Of a DNA stretch of 16,024 nt, positions 1 to 6,687 are shown one piece after another. Position 1 is the stretch's first letter. The number at the start of each line of letters is the position of its first letter. This stretch comes from Lachnospiraceae bacterium UBA7026 (lineage in GTDB: Bacteria; Bacillota; Clostridia; Lachnospirales; Lachnospiraceae): contig DLBH01000082.1 in NCBI GenBank assembly GCA_002494165.1, forward strand, positions 1-16,024, written 5' to 3'. The notes beneath the pieces were generated by a model. That model had not been told where the DNA came from. It saw nothing but the letters and a program-made list of their open reading frames with translations, and ran no database searches. A program made the translations under genes and the position numbers.

Positions 1-2
1 TC

Positions 3-95
3 GCGTTAGCGACTTGGTACAATAGAAAAAAAGAAAATGGCAGGCGGATCTGGCTAAAAGCGATAAAAAAGGAACAAGACCACCTGGAAGAATAG
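3..95 (+). CDS. Possible C-terminal tail of an upstream gene (partial)
   Basis: One frame is open from the left edge of the window to a TAG at 93-95 and encodes about 30 residues with a basic, Trp-containing segment (WYNRKKENGRRIWLKAI) and an acidic end. The other two plus frames carry early stops here (TAG at 7 and at 23). The composition resembles a cytoplasmic C-terminal tail, but I do not recognise the family and the open stretch is short enough to be chance. It ends just before the homology of the peptidase remnant begins, so it may mark where that gene was truncated. Confidence 0.25.
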   Translation, partial: ALATWYNRKKENGRRIWLKAIKKEQDHLEE

Positions 96-111
96 TCTTA
101 TACGGCCAGGC

Positions 112-1095
112 TTGGCATCCTGCACAAGGAGAGTGGAGTTATACACTAAAGGGGAAAAACGCAAAACCGCCGGACAGGTTACCACTCTTAAAGCGGCCTC
201 AGAGGCAGATTCCGAGTCCTGGAATTACCAGCCTCCCAGCACTAATGATACCGGCTATTACTATGGAGATATGTATAATTATTATCTTGTCCGTGGTTTT
301 GCTGTAGTTGAGGCATCCGGTATCGGAACCTATGGATCGGAAGGATTTGAGCTGTGCGGTATGGATCTGGAGCGAGACTGCCACAAGGCCGTCGTAGAGT
401 GGCTTACGGGAGACCGGCCGGCCTTCACTGACCGGGAAAACAATATGGAGATCAAGGCGGACTGGTCCAATGGCAAGATTGCCATGACCGGCTGTTCCTA
501 TGGCGGTACACTTCCCTATGAAGTTGCCACAACCGGTGTGAAGGGCCTTGAGACCATCATCCCCATCGCCGGAATCGCCAGCTGGTATGATTACACCAAC
601 AGCCAGGGCGTATCAACCATCAATGAAGTCCATTATGCCGACTATCTTGCTGCCTTCAACTGCGGCGGGACCTACCTGGATAACGACTGGACTGTTCCCA
701 ACGATGATTACTGTTCCTGGCTCTGGCAGATCTCCCGGGATCAAAATAAGACCAATGGGGATTATGCTCCAATCTGGGAATCCATGGACTATTCCAGAGA
801 CTATCAGGATATCCATTGCTCTGCCTTGATTATCCAGGGATTAAATGATTTCAATGTGTCAACCAGGCAATGCAAATACTATGATTACACCTTTTATATG
901 CAGCCAACAGTCTATACAATCCAAAAGGGCCACCGGCTCAAGCTGATTCTCATGACCTGGGATCCCTACCGGGCTTTCCTGGATGAAGACTTCCTCCTTA
1001 ATACAGAGGAGCCAGGTCAGGTCTCAAAATATGATTATTCCTACACGATCGACAACACAAAGCTCAAGGTTTCCATGCCCCTGGCAGACCAGTAA
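112..1095 (+). pseudogene. X-prolyl dipeptidyl-peptidase (peptidase S15/CocE family), decayed remnant
   Basis: The 327-residue frame matches the S15 alpha/beta-hydrolase core: 'VRGFAVVEASGIGTYGSEGF', the nucleophile elbow G-C-S-Y-G-G (Ser129), 'AGIASWYDYTNSQG' and the Asp strand 'QGLNDFNVSTRQ' (Asp246). Immediately after this Asp motif the sequence jumps to 'YTFYMQPTVYTIQKGHRLKL', which in the family belongs to the C-terminal jelly-roll domain. The catalytic-His segment and most of the C-domain, probably some 200 residues or more, are therefore missing in frame. The N-terminal domain is also absent: the frame opens only at about 67, with stops at 55 and 64, and the nominal TTG start at 112 has no ribosome binding site. 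Intact relatives are roughly 600-760 residues. Without the His the triad cannot be complete, so I treat it as non-functional. The family assignment is firm; the exact deletion size is inferred from memory of the family. Confidence 0.72.
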
Positions 1096-1205
1096 AGATT
1101 CTGGTTTTACATTCTTTTTATTGTTTATTAAGCCTGTTTCCGTTACAATAAAGATGACAGAATGATGTTGGTTTTACTAGAATATAAAATGAAAGGTGGT
1201 GCTAT

Positions 1206-2318
1206 ATGGGAAAGACAATTCAAGGATATTGGGATTGCCCTTACTGTGGCACTGTAGGCATCTCCGGAGCAGAAAGAGTCTGTCCGGGATGCGGACGTCC
1301 CAGAGGAACTGATGTAACATTTTATATGAAAGATAAGCAGGAATACATCGACAAAAAAGAAGGTGGCCCGGACTGGCTCTGCAGCTTTTGTGAGACCCTG
1401 AATTCGGGCAATGACACAATCTGTAAATCCTGTGGCGCCAGCCGGGAAGACAGCCAGAAAAACTACTTTGACCTCCACCCGGAAAGAAAAGAACAGCTGT
1501 CTGGCCAGGAGGCCATGGAATCGGCGACAGAAAAGAAAAAGAAGGAGATCCAGAACCTGACTGACAAGCAGGTCAATGCCGCCTCAGCAGGCAGCCGGTC
1601 TGGAAAGAGAAATCCTCTGATACTGGCTGTCCCGGTCCTTCTGCTGATCCTCATCTTTTTTGTTTTTCCGTCCAGGTCCAAGGATGCCTCCATAAGCGGT
1701 TTTGCCTGGTACAGGAGTTATGACATAGAAACCAACACCCTCATGGAGGAAAGTGACTGGACCCTGCCTCAGGATGCCACCCTCATAGCAGAGAAAAAGG
1801 AGGTCCATCATTATAATCAGGTCTTAGACCACTATGAGGAAGTGGAGAAGACCAGGGAAGTCATCTCCGGCTATCATACGGAAGTCACCGGCTACAAGGA
1901 TAACGGTGACGGAAGCTTTGAGGAGATCACGGAAGAGGTTCCGGATTATGAGACAGAAACCTATACGGAAAACGAACCGGTCTATGTGCCTGTCCCCATC
2001 TATGCCACAAAGTACTATTATGAGATCTACCGTTACCAGGTGACGGATACCGCAGTCTCTTCCGGCCAGGACCAGGATGCCTACTGGGCAGATTATCCTT
2101 TAAATGAAGATCAGAGAGAGGGCGAGACAGAAGAAATATATTATTTCACTGTGAAGGCTAAGAAGAAATCTTACGACTACAGCACCGACTATGACACCTG
2201 GGCCAGCCTCCAGGAGGGTCAGACAATCAAAATGAAGGGCAGTCTCGCCAGTAAGAAGCTCTACGATGAGAATGGTGAGCAGATTCCGGCCAGCAAGGTT
2301 TCTGAAATAAAACAATAA
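1206..2318 (+). CDS. Membrane protein with two RanBP2-type zinc fingers
   Basis: A 370-residue protein with ATG at 1206 and the Shine-Dalgarno GAAAGGTGG just upstream. The N-terminus holds two fingers of the W-x-C-x2-C...C-x2-C type: Cys11/Cys14/Cys26/Cys29 and Cys59/Cys62/Cys73/Cys76. The second has the W57 and N66 typical of RanBP2 fingers. A charged linker follows, then one membrane helix at about 134-154 (NPLILAVPVLLLILIFFVFP). The remaining ~215 residues are Tyr/Glu-rich and presumably lie outside the cell, with the fingers inside. The outer part has an 'EEVEKTREV' segment followed by 'PVPIYATKYYYEIYRY', a pattern I associate with zinc-ribbon membrane proteins of clostridia whose function is unknown. 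It lies alone between the peptidase remnant and the importer operon. It may be a sensor or scaffold; the substrate of the fingers (metal only, nucleic acid or protein) cannot be told. Confidence 0.85.
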   Translation: MGKTIQGYWDCPYCGTVGISGAERVCPGCGRPRGTDVTFYMKDKQEYIDKKEGGPDWLCSFCETLNSGNDTICKSCGASREDSQKNYFDLHPERKEQLSGQEAMESATEKKKKEIQNLTDKQVNAASAGSRSGKRNPLILAVPVLLLILIFFVFPSRSKDASISGFAWYRSYDIETNTLMEESDWTLPQDATLIAEKKEVHHYNQVLDHYEEVEKTREVISGYHTEVTGYKDNGDGSFEEITEEVPDYETETYTENEPVYVPVPIYATKYYYEIYRYQVTDTAVSSGQDQDAYWADYPLNEDQREGETEEIYYFTVKAKKKSYDYSTDYDTWASLQEGQTIKMKGSLASKKLYDENGEQIPASKVSEIKQ

Positions 2319-2333
2319 CTATGTAATTTTACA

Positions 2334-2362
2334 TTGACCTGAACCCGTTAAAAACGTATAAT
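2334..2362 (+). promoter_or_regulatory. Sigma-A promoter of the amino-acid importer operon
   Basis: TTGACC at 2334-2339 is followed after a 17-bp spacer by a perfect TATAAT at 2357-2362. Transcription would start near 2369, leaving a ~108-nt AT-rich leader before the ATG at 2477. The leader contains a small hairpin (TGGTC at 2401-2405 pairing with GACCA about six bases on) but no obvious terminator or known riboswitch. Confidence 0.75.
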
Positions 2363-2476
2363 TATTAATAATATTACATAAATATTAAAAAGTAGTAAAA
2401 TGTGGTCATCCAAGACCAGCCTGCTTTTCCTATTATGTGTATTAGTAGATTATATTTTTTAAAGGATTGACGGATA

Positions 2477-4039
2477 ATGAGAAAACTATTAAAATGTAAA
2501 GCCGTCTTACTGATTCTCTGTACGCTGCTATGCATGAGCCGCACTTTTGCCGCTTATGCCGCAGAGACAGGGGATCCGGAGGCGGCTTCTTCTGTTACAG
2601 AAACGAGTGGCCAGGCAGAAGTCGCCAGTGCCAGCAGTGCCAGCCTTGACGACGGGGTACTGACCGTGGGAACCAATGCGGAATTCCCACCTTTTGAGTA
2701 TAATGGCGGGGACGGCCAGCCGGCCGGTTTCGATATCGAGTTAATCAAAGCCATCGGACAAAGACTGGGCGTGGAAGTAGACATCCAGAACATGGAGTTC
2801 GATGCCCTGGTCACCTCCATCAGCACCGGCAAGATTGACTGTGCCATAGCCGGTATGACCATCACCGAGGAAAGAAAGGAATCCGTTAATTTCTCTGACC
2901 CATATTACGATGCGGAACAGTATGTGGTTCTCAACAAAGATTCCAGTATTAAGACGGCCGATGACCTCTATGGGGCCCATCTTGGCTGCCAGCTGGGAAC
3001 CACCGGTAATACCATCGCCTCCGATATAGCCAAGGAAGATGAAAAGACCGAGGTCAGCTCCTACAATAAGACCTTAGACGCCATCAATGACCTGAGAAAT
3101 GGCCGTCTGGACGCTGTAATCCTGGACAAAAACCCAGCCAGTGTTTTCGTGGAAAAGTATGGCTCTGAGATCCAGGCCGTGCCAGGTGGAGATTTCGGCT
3201 TTGAAATAGAACAATATGCCATCGCCATTCCTCTTGAAGACTCAGTCCTCATGTACCAGATTAATGATGTGCTGGGAAAGATGAAGGAAGACGGCAGCTA
3301 TGACAAACTGGTAGAGGAATATATTGACAATTATGAGCCACCGTCAAGCGGCAACAGCATCGCTGACAAATTCCGTACGGCCTTTATTGAAGAGGACCGT
3401 TATAAGCTTTATATCAAAGGTTTTGGTGTCACCATTGCGACAGCTGTCCTGGCGGCCCTGATCGGTCTGGTGATCGGAATCATCGTCGCCCTCATGCGGA
3501 TGTCCGAAACCAGAGAAAGAAAAAGAACCATCTCTTCCCATATAGCAGGAGTATATATAGACATCATCCGGGGTACCCCGGCGGTTCTGCAACTTTTGAT
3601 CATGTGGTTTATCATCCTGGCCAACAGTAAATCCCCCATCCTTGTGGCCAGCCTCTCTTTCGGTATTAACAGCGGTGCCTATGTGGCAGAGATCATCCGT
3701 GCCGGTATCCAGGCAGTGGATTCGGGACAGATGGAAGGCGGACGGGCCATGGGTCTGTCCAAGGTCCAGACCATGCGCTATATCGTCCTGCCCCAGGCCT
3801 TGAAAAACGCCCTGCCACCTTTATGCAATGAGTTCATTACCCTTTTGAAGGAGACTGCCATCGTCGGTTATGTAGGTATGACCGACCTTACCAGGCAGGC
3901 CAACATGATCACATCGGCCACTTATGAGGCCTTCATGCCCCTTATTGGTGCCGCAGTCATATATTTTACTGTGATCAAGCTTCTGACCATAGCATTCGGA
4001 AAATTAGAGAGGAGGCTGCGAGAAAGTGATAACCGTTAA
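2477..4039 (+). CDS. Polar amino-acid ABC transporter, fused substrate-binding protein and permease
   Basis: A 520-residue protein with an N-terminal signal peptide (about 1-28, ending AYA-A; no lipobox). Residues ~62-295 form a family 3 solute-binding domain ('[14 protein letters not shown]', '[15 protein letters not shown]', '[17 protein letters not shown]'). After a short linker, ~308-515 is a His/Glu/Gln-type permease with several membrane helices and the EAA loop '[20 protein letters not shown]', which contacts the ATPase. The fusion tethers the receptor to the channel, as in GlnP-type transporters of lactic acid bacteria and other Firmicutes, so no separate binding protein is needed. 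The Shine-Dalgarno AAAGGA lies at about 2461. The gene overlaps the ATPase gene by 14 bp, so the two are almost certainly co-transcribed and translationally coupled. The likely substrate is glutamine, glutamate or another polar amino acid; sequence alone does not decide it. Confidence 0.93.
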   Translation: MRKLLKCKAVLLILCTLLCMSRTFAAYAAETGDPEAASSVTETSGQAEVASASSASLDDGVLTVGTNAEFPPFEYNGGDGQPAGFDIELIKAIGQRLGVEVDIQNMEFDALVTSISTGKIDCAIAGMTITEERKESVNFSDPYYDAEQYVVLNKDSSIKTADDLYGAHLGCQLGTTGNTIASDIAKEDEKTEVSSYNKTLDAINDLRNGRLDAVILDKNPASVFVEKYGSEIQAVPGGDFGFEIEQYAIAIPLEDSVLMYQINDVLGKMKEDGSYDKLVEEYIDNYEPPSSGNSIADKFRTAFIEEDRYKLYIKGFGVTIATAVLAALIGLVIGIIVALMRMSETRERKRTISSHIAGVYIDIIRGTPAVLQLLIMWFIILANSKSPILVASLSFGINSGAYVAEIIRAGIQAVDSGQMEGGRAMGLSKVQTMRYIVLPQALKNALPPLCNEFITLLKETAIVGYVGMTDLTRQANMITSATYEAFMPLIGAAVIYFTVIKLLTIAFGKLERRLRESDNR

Positions 4040-4748
4040 AAACCTTCATAAAAGTTTCGGAGACAATAAGGTGCTCCGCGGAATAGACTATCATGTGAAT
4101 AAAGGTGAAGTGGTGGTAATCATCGGACCCTCCGGTTCAGGTAAAAGTACTTTCCTCCGCTGCCTTAACCTGCTGGAACTTCCCACGAGTGGGGAGATCT
4201 GGCTGGACAATGACTGTGTCACAGACCCCAAGACCGATATCAATAAGATCCGCCAGCGGATGAGCATGGTTTTCCAGCATTTTAACCTTTTCAATAACAT
4301 GACGATACTGGACAATATTACCCTGGCTCCGATGAAACTGAAAAAAATGTCAAAACAGGAAGCCGAGGACAAGGCCATGGTCCTCTTAAAAAGGGTAAAC
4401 CTGGCCGACAAGGCCTCCGCCTATCCCGGCCAGCTGTCCGGCGGCCAGAAGCAGAGGATCGCTATCATCCGGTCCCTGGCCATGGATCCCGAGGTCATCC
4501 TTTTTGACGAGCCTACTTCAGCCCTGGACCCGGAGATGGTCGGTGAGGTTTTAGACGTCATGGTTGAGCTGGCCCACCAGGGTATGACCATGGTCTGCGT
4601 CACCCATGAGATGGGTTTTGCCCGGGAAGTGGGAACTAAAGTAGTTTTCATGGACCAGGGCGTAATCCAGGAAGAGAACGAACCCAAAGAATTCTTTGGC
4701 AATCCTAAAAACCAGCGCCTGAGGGATTTCCTTTCAAAGGTATTATAA
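4026..4748 (+). CDS. Polar amino-acid ABC transporter ATP-binding protein (GlnQ-like)
   Basis: A 240-residue ATPase of normal family length with every nucleotide-binding motif: Walker [10 protein letters not shown] (34-42), Q-loop Gln84 (VFQHFNLF), signature LSGGQ (137-141), Walker B ILFDEP (158-163), D-loop SALD and switch His in 'VTHEMGFA'. It starts at GTG 4026, inside the last codons of the permease gene, with AGAGGAGG at about 4008-4015 as ribosome binding site. It drives import through the receptor-permease fusion encoded just upstream; two copies would pair with a permease dimer on the inner face of the membrane. The signature-proximal helix reads '[10 protein letters not shown]' where 'RVAIARALAM' is more usual, which is a mild variation. 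Confidence 0.95.
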   Translation: MITVKNLHKSFGDNKVLRGIDYHVNKGEVVVIIGPSGSGKSTFLRCLNLLELPTSGEIWLDNDCVTDPKTDINKIRQRMSMVFQHFNLFNNMTILDNITLAPMKLKKMSKQEAEDKAMVLLKRVNLADKASAYPGQLSGGQKQRIAIIRSLAMDPEVILFDEPTSALDPEMVGEVLDVMVELAHQGMTMVCVTHEMGFAREVGTKVVFMDQGVIQEENEPKEFFGNPKNQRLRDFLSKVL

Positions 4749-4789
4749 ACTAAACAAGGGCAATCCCTGCAAAGCTGATATAAATCTGG

Positions 4790-4821
4790 CAAAGGCGGTT
4801 ACCATAAGGTGGCTGCCTTTG
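4790..4821 (+). terminator. Hairpin after the importer operon, probable terminator
   Basis: A 14-bp stem (4790-4803 pairing with 4808-4821, three G-T pairs, loop ATAA) lies about 40 bp past the ATPase stop. The downstream T-run is short (CTTTT at 4824-4828), so termination may be incomplete, but no other hairpin separates this operon from the next promoter. Confidence 0.6.
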
Positions 4822-4859
4822 TGCTTTTGCCAGAGACCCTCCGGCAATGTAATCCATGA

Positions 4860-4888
4860 TTGATTAAAAAATCATAGTAGGGTATGAT
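4860..4888 (+). promoter_or_regulatory. Promoter of the DUF3842 gene
   Basis: TTGATT at 4860-4865, a 17-bp spacer and TATGAT at 4883-4888 predict a start near 4895, about 19 nt before the ATG at 4914. A small dyad (ATGATT 4856-4861 and AATCAT 4870-4875) overlaps the -35 element. Confidence 0.6.
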
Positions 4889-4913
4889 AAAAAACATGTA
4901 AAGGAGATATCAA

Positions 4914-5333
4914 ATGGTTGCAAATATTCTTGTTATTGATGCCCAGGGGGGCGGAATTGGCCGTCAGCTGATCAGTGAATTAGTAAAGAAAAATACCAGG
5001 GCCCATATCCTGGCTATAGGAACCAATGCCACTGCCACGGCCCAGATGCTCAAGGCCGGGGCAGATCATGGGGCCACCGGAGAAAACCCTGTGATCGTAG
5101 GCTGCCGGAATGCAGATTATATTATAGGCCCCATCGGTATCGTTATAGCCGATTCCATGCATGGGGAGATCACACCGGCCATGGCTGTGGCTGTAGGCCA
5201 GAGCAGGGCCGAGAAGATCCTGATCCCTGTTACCAGCTGCGGAAATCATGTTGTGGGTACGGGAGAGGCTAATTTAAGAGATTACATCCAGGAGGCCGTC
5301 AGACTGCTGACCGGGGCCCTTGGCCGGGATTAA
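4914..5333 (+). CDS. DUF3842 family protein
   Basis: A 139-residue protein with a clear Shine-Dalgarno (AAAGGAGA) before ATG 4914. The sequence opens with a nucleotide-binding-like strand and glycine loop, 'ILVIDAQGGGIGRQLI', then 'HILAIGTNATATAQMLKAGA', 'ENPVIVGCRNADYIIGPIGI' and 'DSMHGEITPAMAVAVGQSRA'. This is the signature of DUF3842, a small family common in Clostridia with no established function. The glycine loop hints at a Rossmann-like fold, but that is inference. The family usually ends near the helix 'LRDYIQEAVRLL'. Here the last few codons (LLTGALGRD and stop) are the first, partial copy of the 39-bp tandem array that continues downstream. The gene has its own promoter and no cotranscribed neighbour. 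Confidence 0.88.
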   Translation: MVANILVIDAQGGGIGRQLISELVKKNTRAHILAIGTNATATAQMLKAGADHGATGENPVIVGCRNADYIIGPIGIVIADSMHGEITPAMAVAVGQSRAEKILIPVTSCGNHVVGTGEANLRDYIQEAVRLLTGALGRD

Positions 5334-5528
5334 GCAGTCACAATGCTGAACGGCTCCCTTGGCCGGAATTAAGCAGTCATAATGCTGACCGAGTCCCTTG
5401 GCCGGGATTAAGCAGTCATAATGCTGAACGGCTCCCTTGGCCGGGATTAAGCAGTCATAATGCTGAACGGCTCCTTTGGCCGGGATTAAGCAGTCATAAT
5501 GCTGAACGGCTCCCTTGGCCGGAATTGA
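5305..5528. repeat. 39-bp tandem repeat array, about 5.7 copies
   Basis: Units begin (at CCCTTGGCC) at 5317, 5356, 5395, 5434, 5473 and 5512, always exactly 39 bp apart; the last is cut after about 16 bp, and the matching TGCTGACCG at 5305-5313 is the degenerate left end. Units differ at only a few bases. The first copy is the coding 3' end of the DUF3842 gene, stop codon included, so the array arose by duplication of a gene end. Because 39 is a multiple of three, each copy repeats an in-frame TAA and a nine-codon ATG frame (MLNGSLGRN-like) with no ribosome binding site. Each unit also has two 4-bp inverted repeats (AGCA/TGCT and CGGC/GCCG) that could form weak hairpins in RNA. There are no unique spacers, so it is not CRISPR. 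Confidence 0.93.
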
Positions 5529-5553
5529 CAGTATACAGCTGACATGCTATATT
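5525..5553 (+). promoter_or_regulatory. Near-consensus extended -10 promoter at the end of the repeat array
   Basis: TTGACA at 5525-5530, a 17-bp spacer and TATATT at 5548-5553 preceded by TG-C (extended -10). The -35 hexamer lies exactly where the last repeat unit diverges: the unit's AATTAAGC becomes AATTGACA. Transcription would begin near 5560 and run into the leader and terminator before the membrane-protein genes. Confidence 0.75.
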
Positions 5554-5559
5554 TTTTAT

Positions 5560-5717
5560 AGACAGGAAGTCACAAGCGGCTGCAGGAAGCAGCCGGATAT
5601 AATATAGTAATATTGTAATTTATTATTTTTAAACTGTTTTACTTATTTACAATCTATTTTATGACCATGCATTAGGGAAGGTGCGCCATATTCCAGAAGG
5701 AATATAGCGCTTTTTTT
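5560..5717 (+). ncRNA. Leader RNA or small RNA ending in a terminator
   Basis: Between the promoter at 5525 and the first membrane-protein gene lies a ~158-nt AT-rich transcript. It holds a 7-bp hairpin (CGGCTGC 5577-5583, loop AGGAA, GCAGCCG 5589-5595), an AT-rich middle, and an intrinsic terminator at 5683-5717. Either the transcript is a free small RNA, or it is an attenuator leader whose read-through expresses the two genes downstream. I recognise no known riboswitch class. The start is estimated from the promoter. Confidence 0.45.
5683..5717 (+). terminator. Intrinsic terminator upstream of the membrane-protein gene pair
   Basis: GCGC at 5683-5686 and ATATTCC at 5688-5694 pair with GGAATAT at 5699-5705 and GCGC at 5707-5710, with one C-A mismatch and loop AGAA, followed by seven T residues at 5711-5717. 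It ends 32 bp before the ATG at 5750 and 15 bp before that gene's Shine-Dalgarno, so it sits between a strong promoter and the gene. Confidence 0.85.
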
Positions 5718-5749
5718 AATGTGATCCACTTCAAAAGGAGGACAAAACT

Positions 5750-6172
5750 ATGGCATGTTTTCTCGTACCGGCCGCTGAGGCCGCAGTGACCACCATTGCA
5801 AGCAAGGTAATTGAGAAGAAGGAACAGGCAGAGGACAAAGAAAAACTGGCTCAGGGAGTAAATTTATCAGAATTAAATAAGCCCCATTTTTCAAGTAAGT
5901 TAAATAAACTGAATTACATGTTGTGGGGAGGCTCAGGCCTGCTGGCCTTTGAGCACCTGTGGCATGGGGAGATCCAGCCCTTTTTCCCCTTCCTTACGGC
6001 AACCTCTAATCCTGCCGATATGACCGCTATGCTTCATGAGATGTCTACGGTTGGAGTTTCTATGGCTGCTCTGGTGACAGGTGTATGGGCTGTCATGACT
6101 TTTATCAGTGGCAAGATTGAAAACAGAGAAGCTTCCCCGGAAGAAGCTTTACAGGAGGAGGCGGCTAAATAA
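5750..6172 (+). CDS. Small membrane protein of unknown function (first of a pair)
   Basis: A 140-residue protein with a strong AAAAGGAGG site before ATG 5750. The N-terminus 'MACFLVPAAEAAVTTIASKV' could be a short amphipathic or membrane-associated segment; a charged stretch (~22-50) follows, then two membrane helices at about 56-70 and 100-120 and an acidic tail. Histidines near the helices (H69, H72 in 'HLWHGE', and H96) stand out as possible metal or haem ligands, but that is speculation. I have an impression of similar proteins starting 'MACFLVP' in anaerobic clostridia, always unassigned. Its stop overlaps the start of the next gene by one base (TAATG), so the pair is translationally coupled and the products probably act together. 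Confidence 0.82.
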   Translation: MACFLVPAAEAAVTTIASKVIEKKEQAEDKEKLAQGVNLSELNKPHFSSKLNKLNYMLWGGSGLLAFEHLWHGEIQPFFPFLTATSNPADMTAMLHEMSTVGVSMAALVTGVWAVMTFISGKIENREASPEEALQEEAAK

Positions 6173-6474
6173 TGACCTTATTACTGACTGTATTTGCAGC
6201 CTTGGTCTCTACCCTGGTCTGGTACTGCAGCGAGGAGGCCCGGGCCCTTAAGGTGGGGGTTCTCTGCTATATGTTCTGGGGTGCCTCACTGATGTGGTTT
6301 GTGGATGCTGTTTTTGAATATATGGAGCTTAGAGCTGCCTATTTTACTCCTGCGGCGGCAGATATGCTCAATGACAGCTTCCTGGGTCTTTCGGTAATCG
6401 CCCTGGCCATGGTAGTCTGGATGGTCCTTCTTCTTGTGAAGGATCCCAATCATCTTATGAAAAAAAGGCCCTAA
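6172..6474 (+). CDS. Small membrane protein of unknown function (second of a pair)
   Basis: A 100-residue hydrophobic protein starting at ATG 6172 within the TAATG overlap; GGAGGAGG about ten bases upstream serves as ribosome binding site. Three membrane helices are visible at roughly 2-18, 28-45 and 72-92, with an acidic patch between the second and third (DAVFEYMEL) and a basic C-terminus (MKKRP) that by the positive-inside rule lies in the cytoplasm. I do not recognise a family. Coupling to the preceding membrane protein suggests a two-component membrane complex. The pair faces a Crp/Fnr regulator gene, which makes a redox or stress role thinkable but unproven. Confidence 0.82.
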   Translation: MTLLLTVFAALVSTLVWYCSEEARALKVGVLCYMFWGASLMWFVDAVFEYMELRAAYFTPAAADMLNDSFLGLSVIALAMVVWMVLLLVKDPNHLMKKRP

Positions 6475-6527
6475 ACCATTTAAACAAATACTAAATCATC
6501 TCAACAAGTACTAAGCCGTACTGAAAA

Positions 6528-6594
6528 AAAGGCTGCCGGACCAGGTGTTGGTGAGTGTTCCCTCTAATTACCATCACCCGGTACGGCAGCCTTT
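6528..6594. terminator. Long hairpin between convergent genes, probably bidirectional terminator
   Basis: AAAGGCTGCCG at 6528-6538 pairs perfectly with CGGCAGCCTTT at 6584-6594, and the interior (ACC/GGT, GGTG/CACC, TGGTGA/TTACCA) continues an imperfect stem. Read on the minus strand, the stem is followed by seven T residues, which makes it a strong terminator for the Crp/Fnr gene. On the plus strand it has only a short T-run but would still serve the membrane-protein pair. Confidence 0.75.
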
Positions 6595-6606
6595 ATCTGC
6601 GACAGC

Positions 6607-6640
6607 TGTAATTCTATTTCCATTGTAATTCTATTTCCAT
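6607..6640. repeat. Two perfect 17-bp tandem copies
   Basis: TGTAATTCTATTTCCAT occurs at 6607-6623 and again at 6624-6640, and degenerate TTATTTGCAT / TTATTTCCAT copies continue to about 6666. It lies in the 3' untranslated region of the Crp/Fnr gene; no function is evident. Confidence 0.8.
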
Positions 6641-6687
6641 TCTTATTTGCATTTTTTATTTCCATTTTCCCATGTTTTTTTAAACTG

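Noticed and set aside
5317..5528. Open frames through the 39-bp array (one plus frame and one minus frame have no stop in the unit), which would give 13-residue repeat proteins
   Set aside because: Neither frame has a start codon or ribosome binding site; absence of stops is a by-product of a 39-bp period.
5305..5528. CRISPR-like array
   Set aside because: Units are directly adjacent with no unique spacers, and there are no cas genes. The same holds for the array at 8487-8648.
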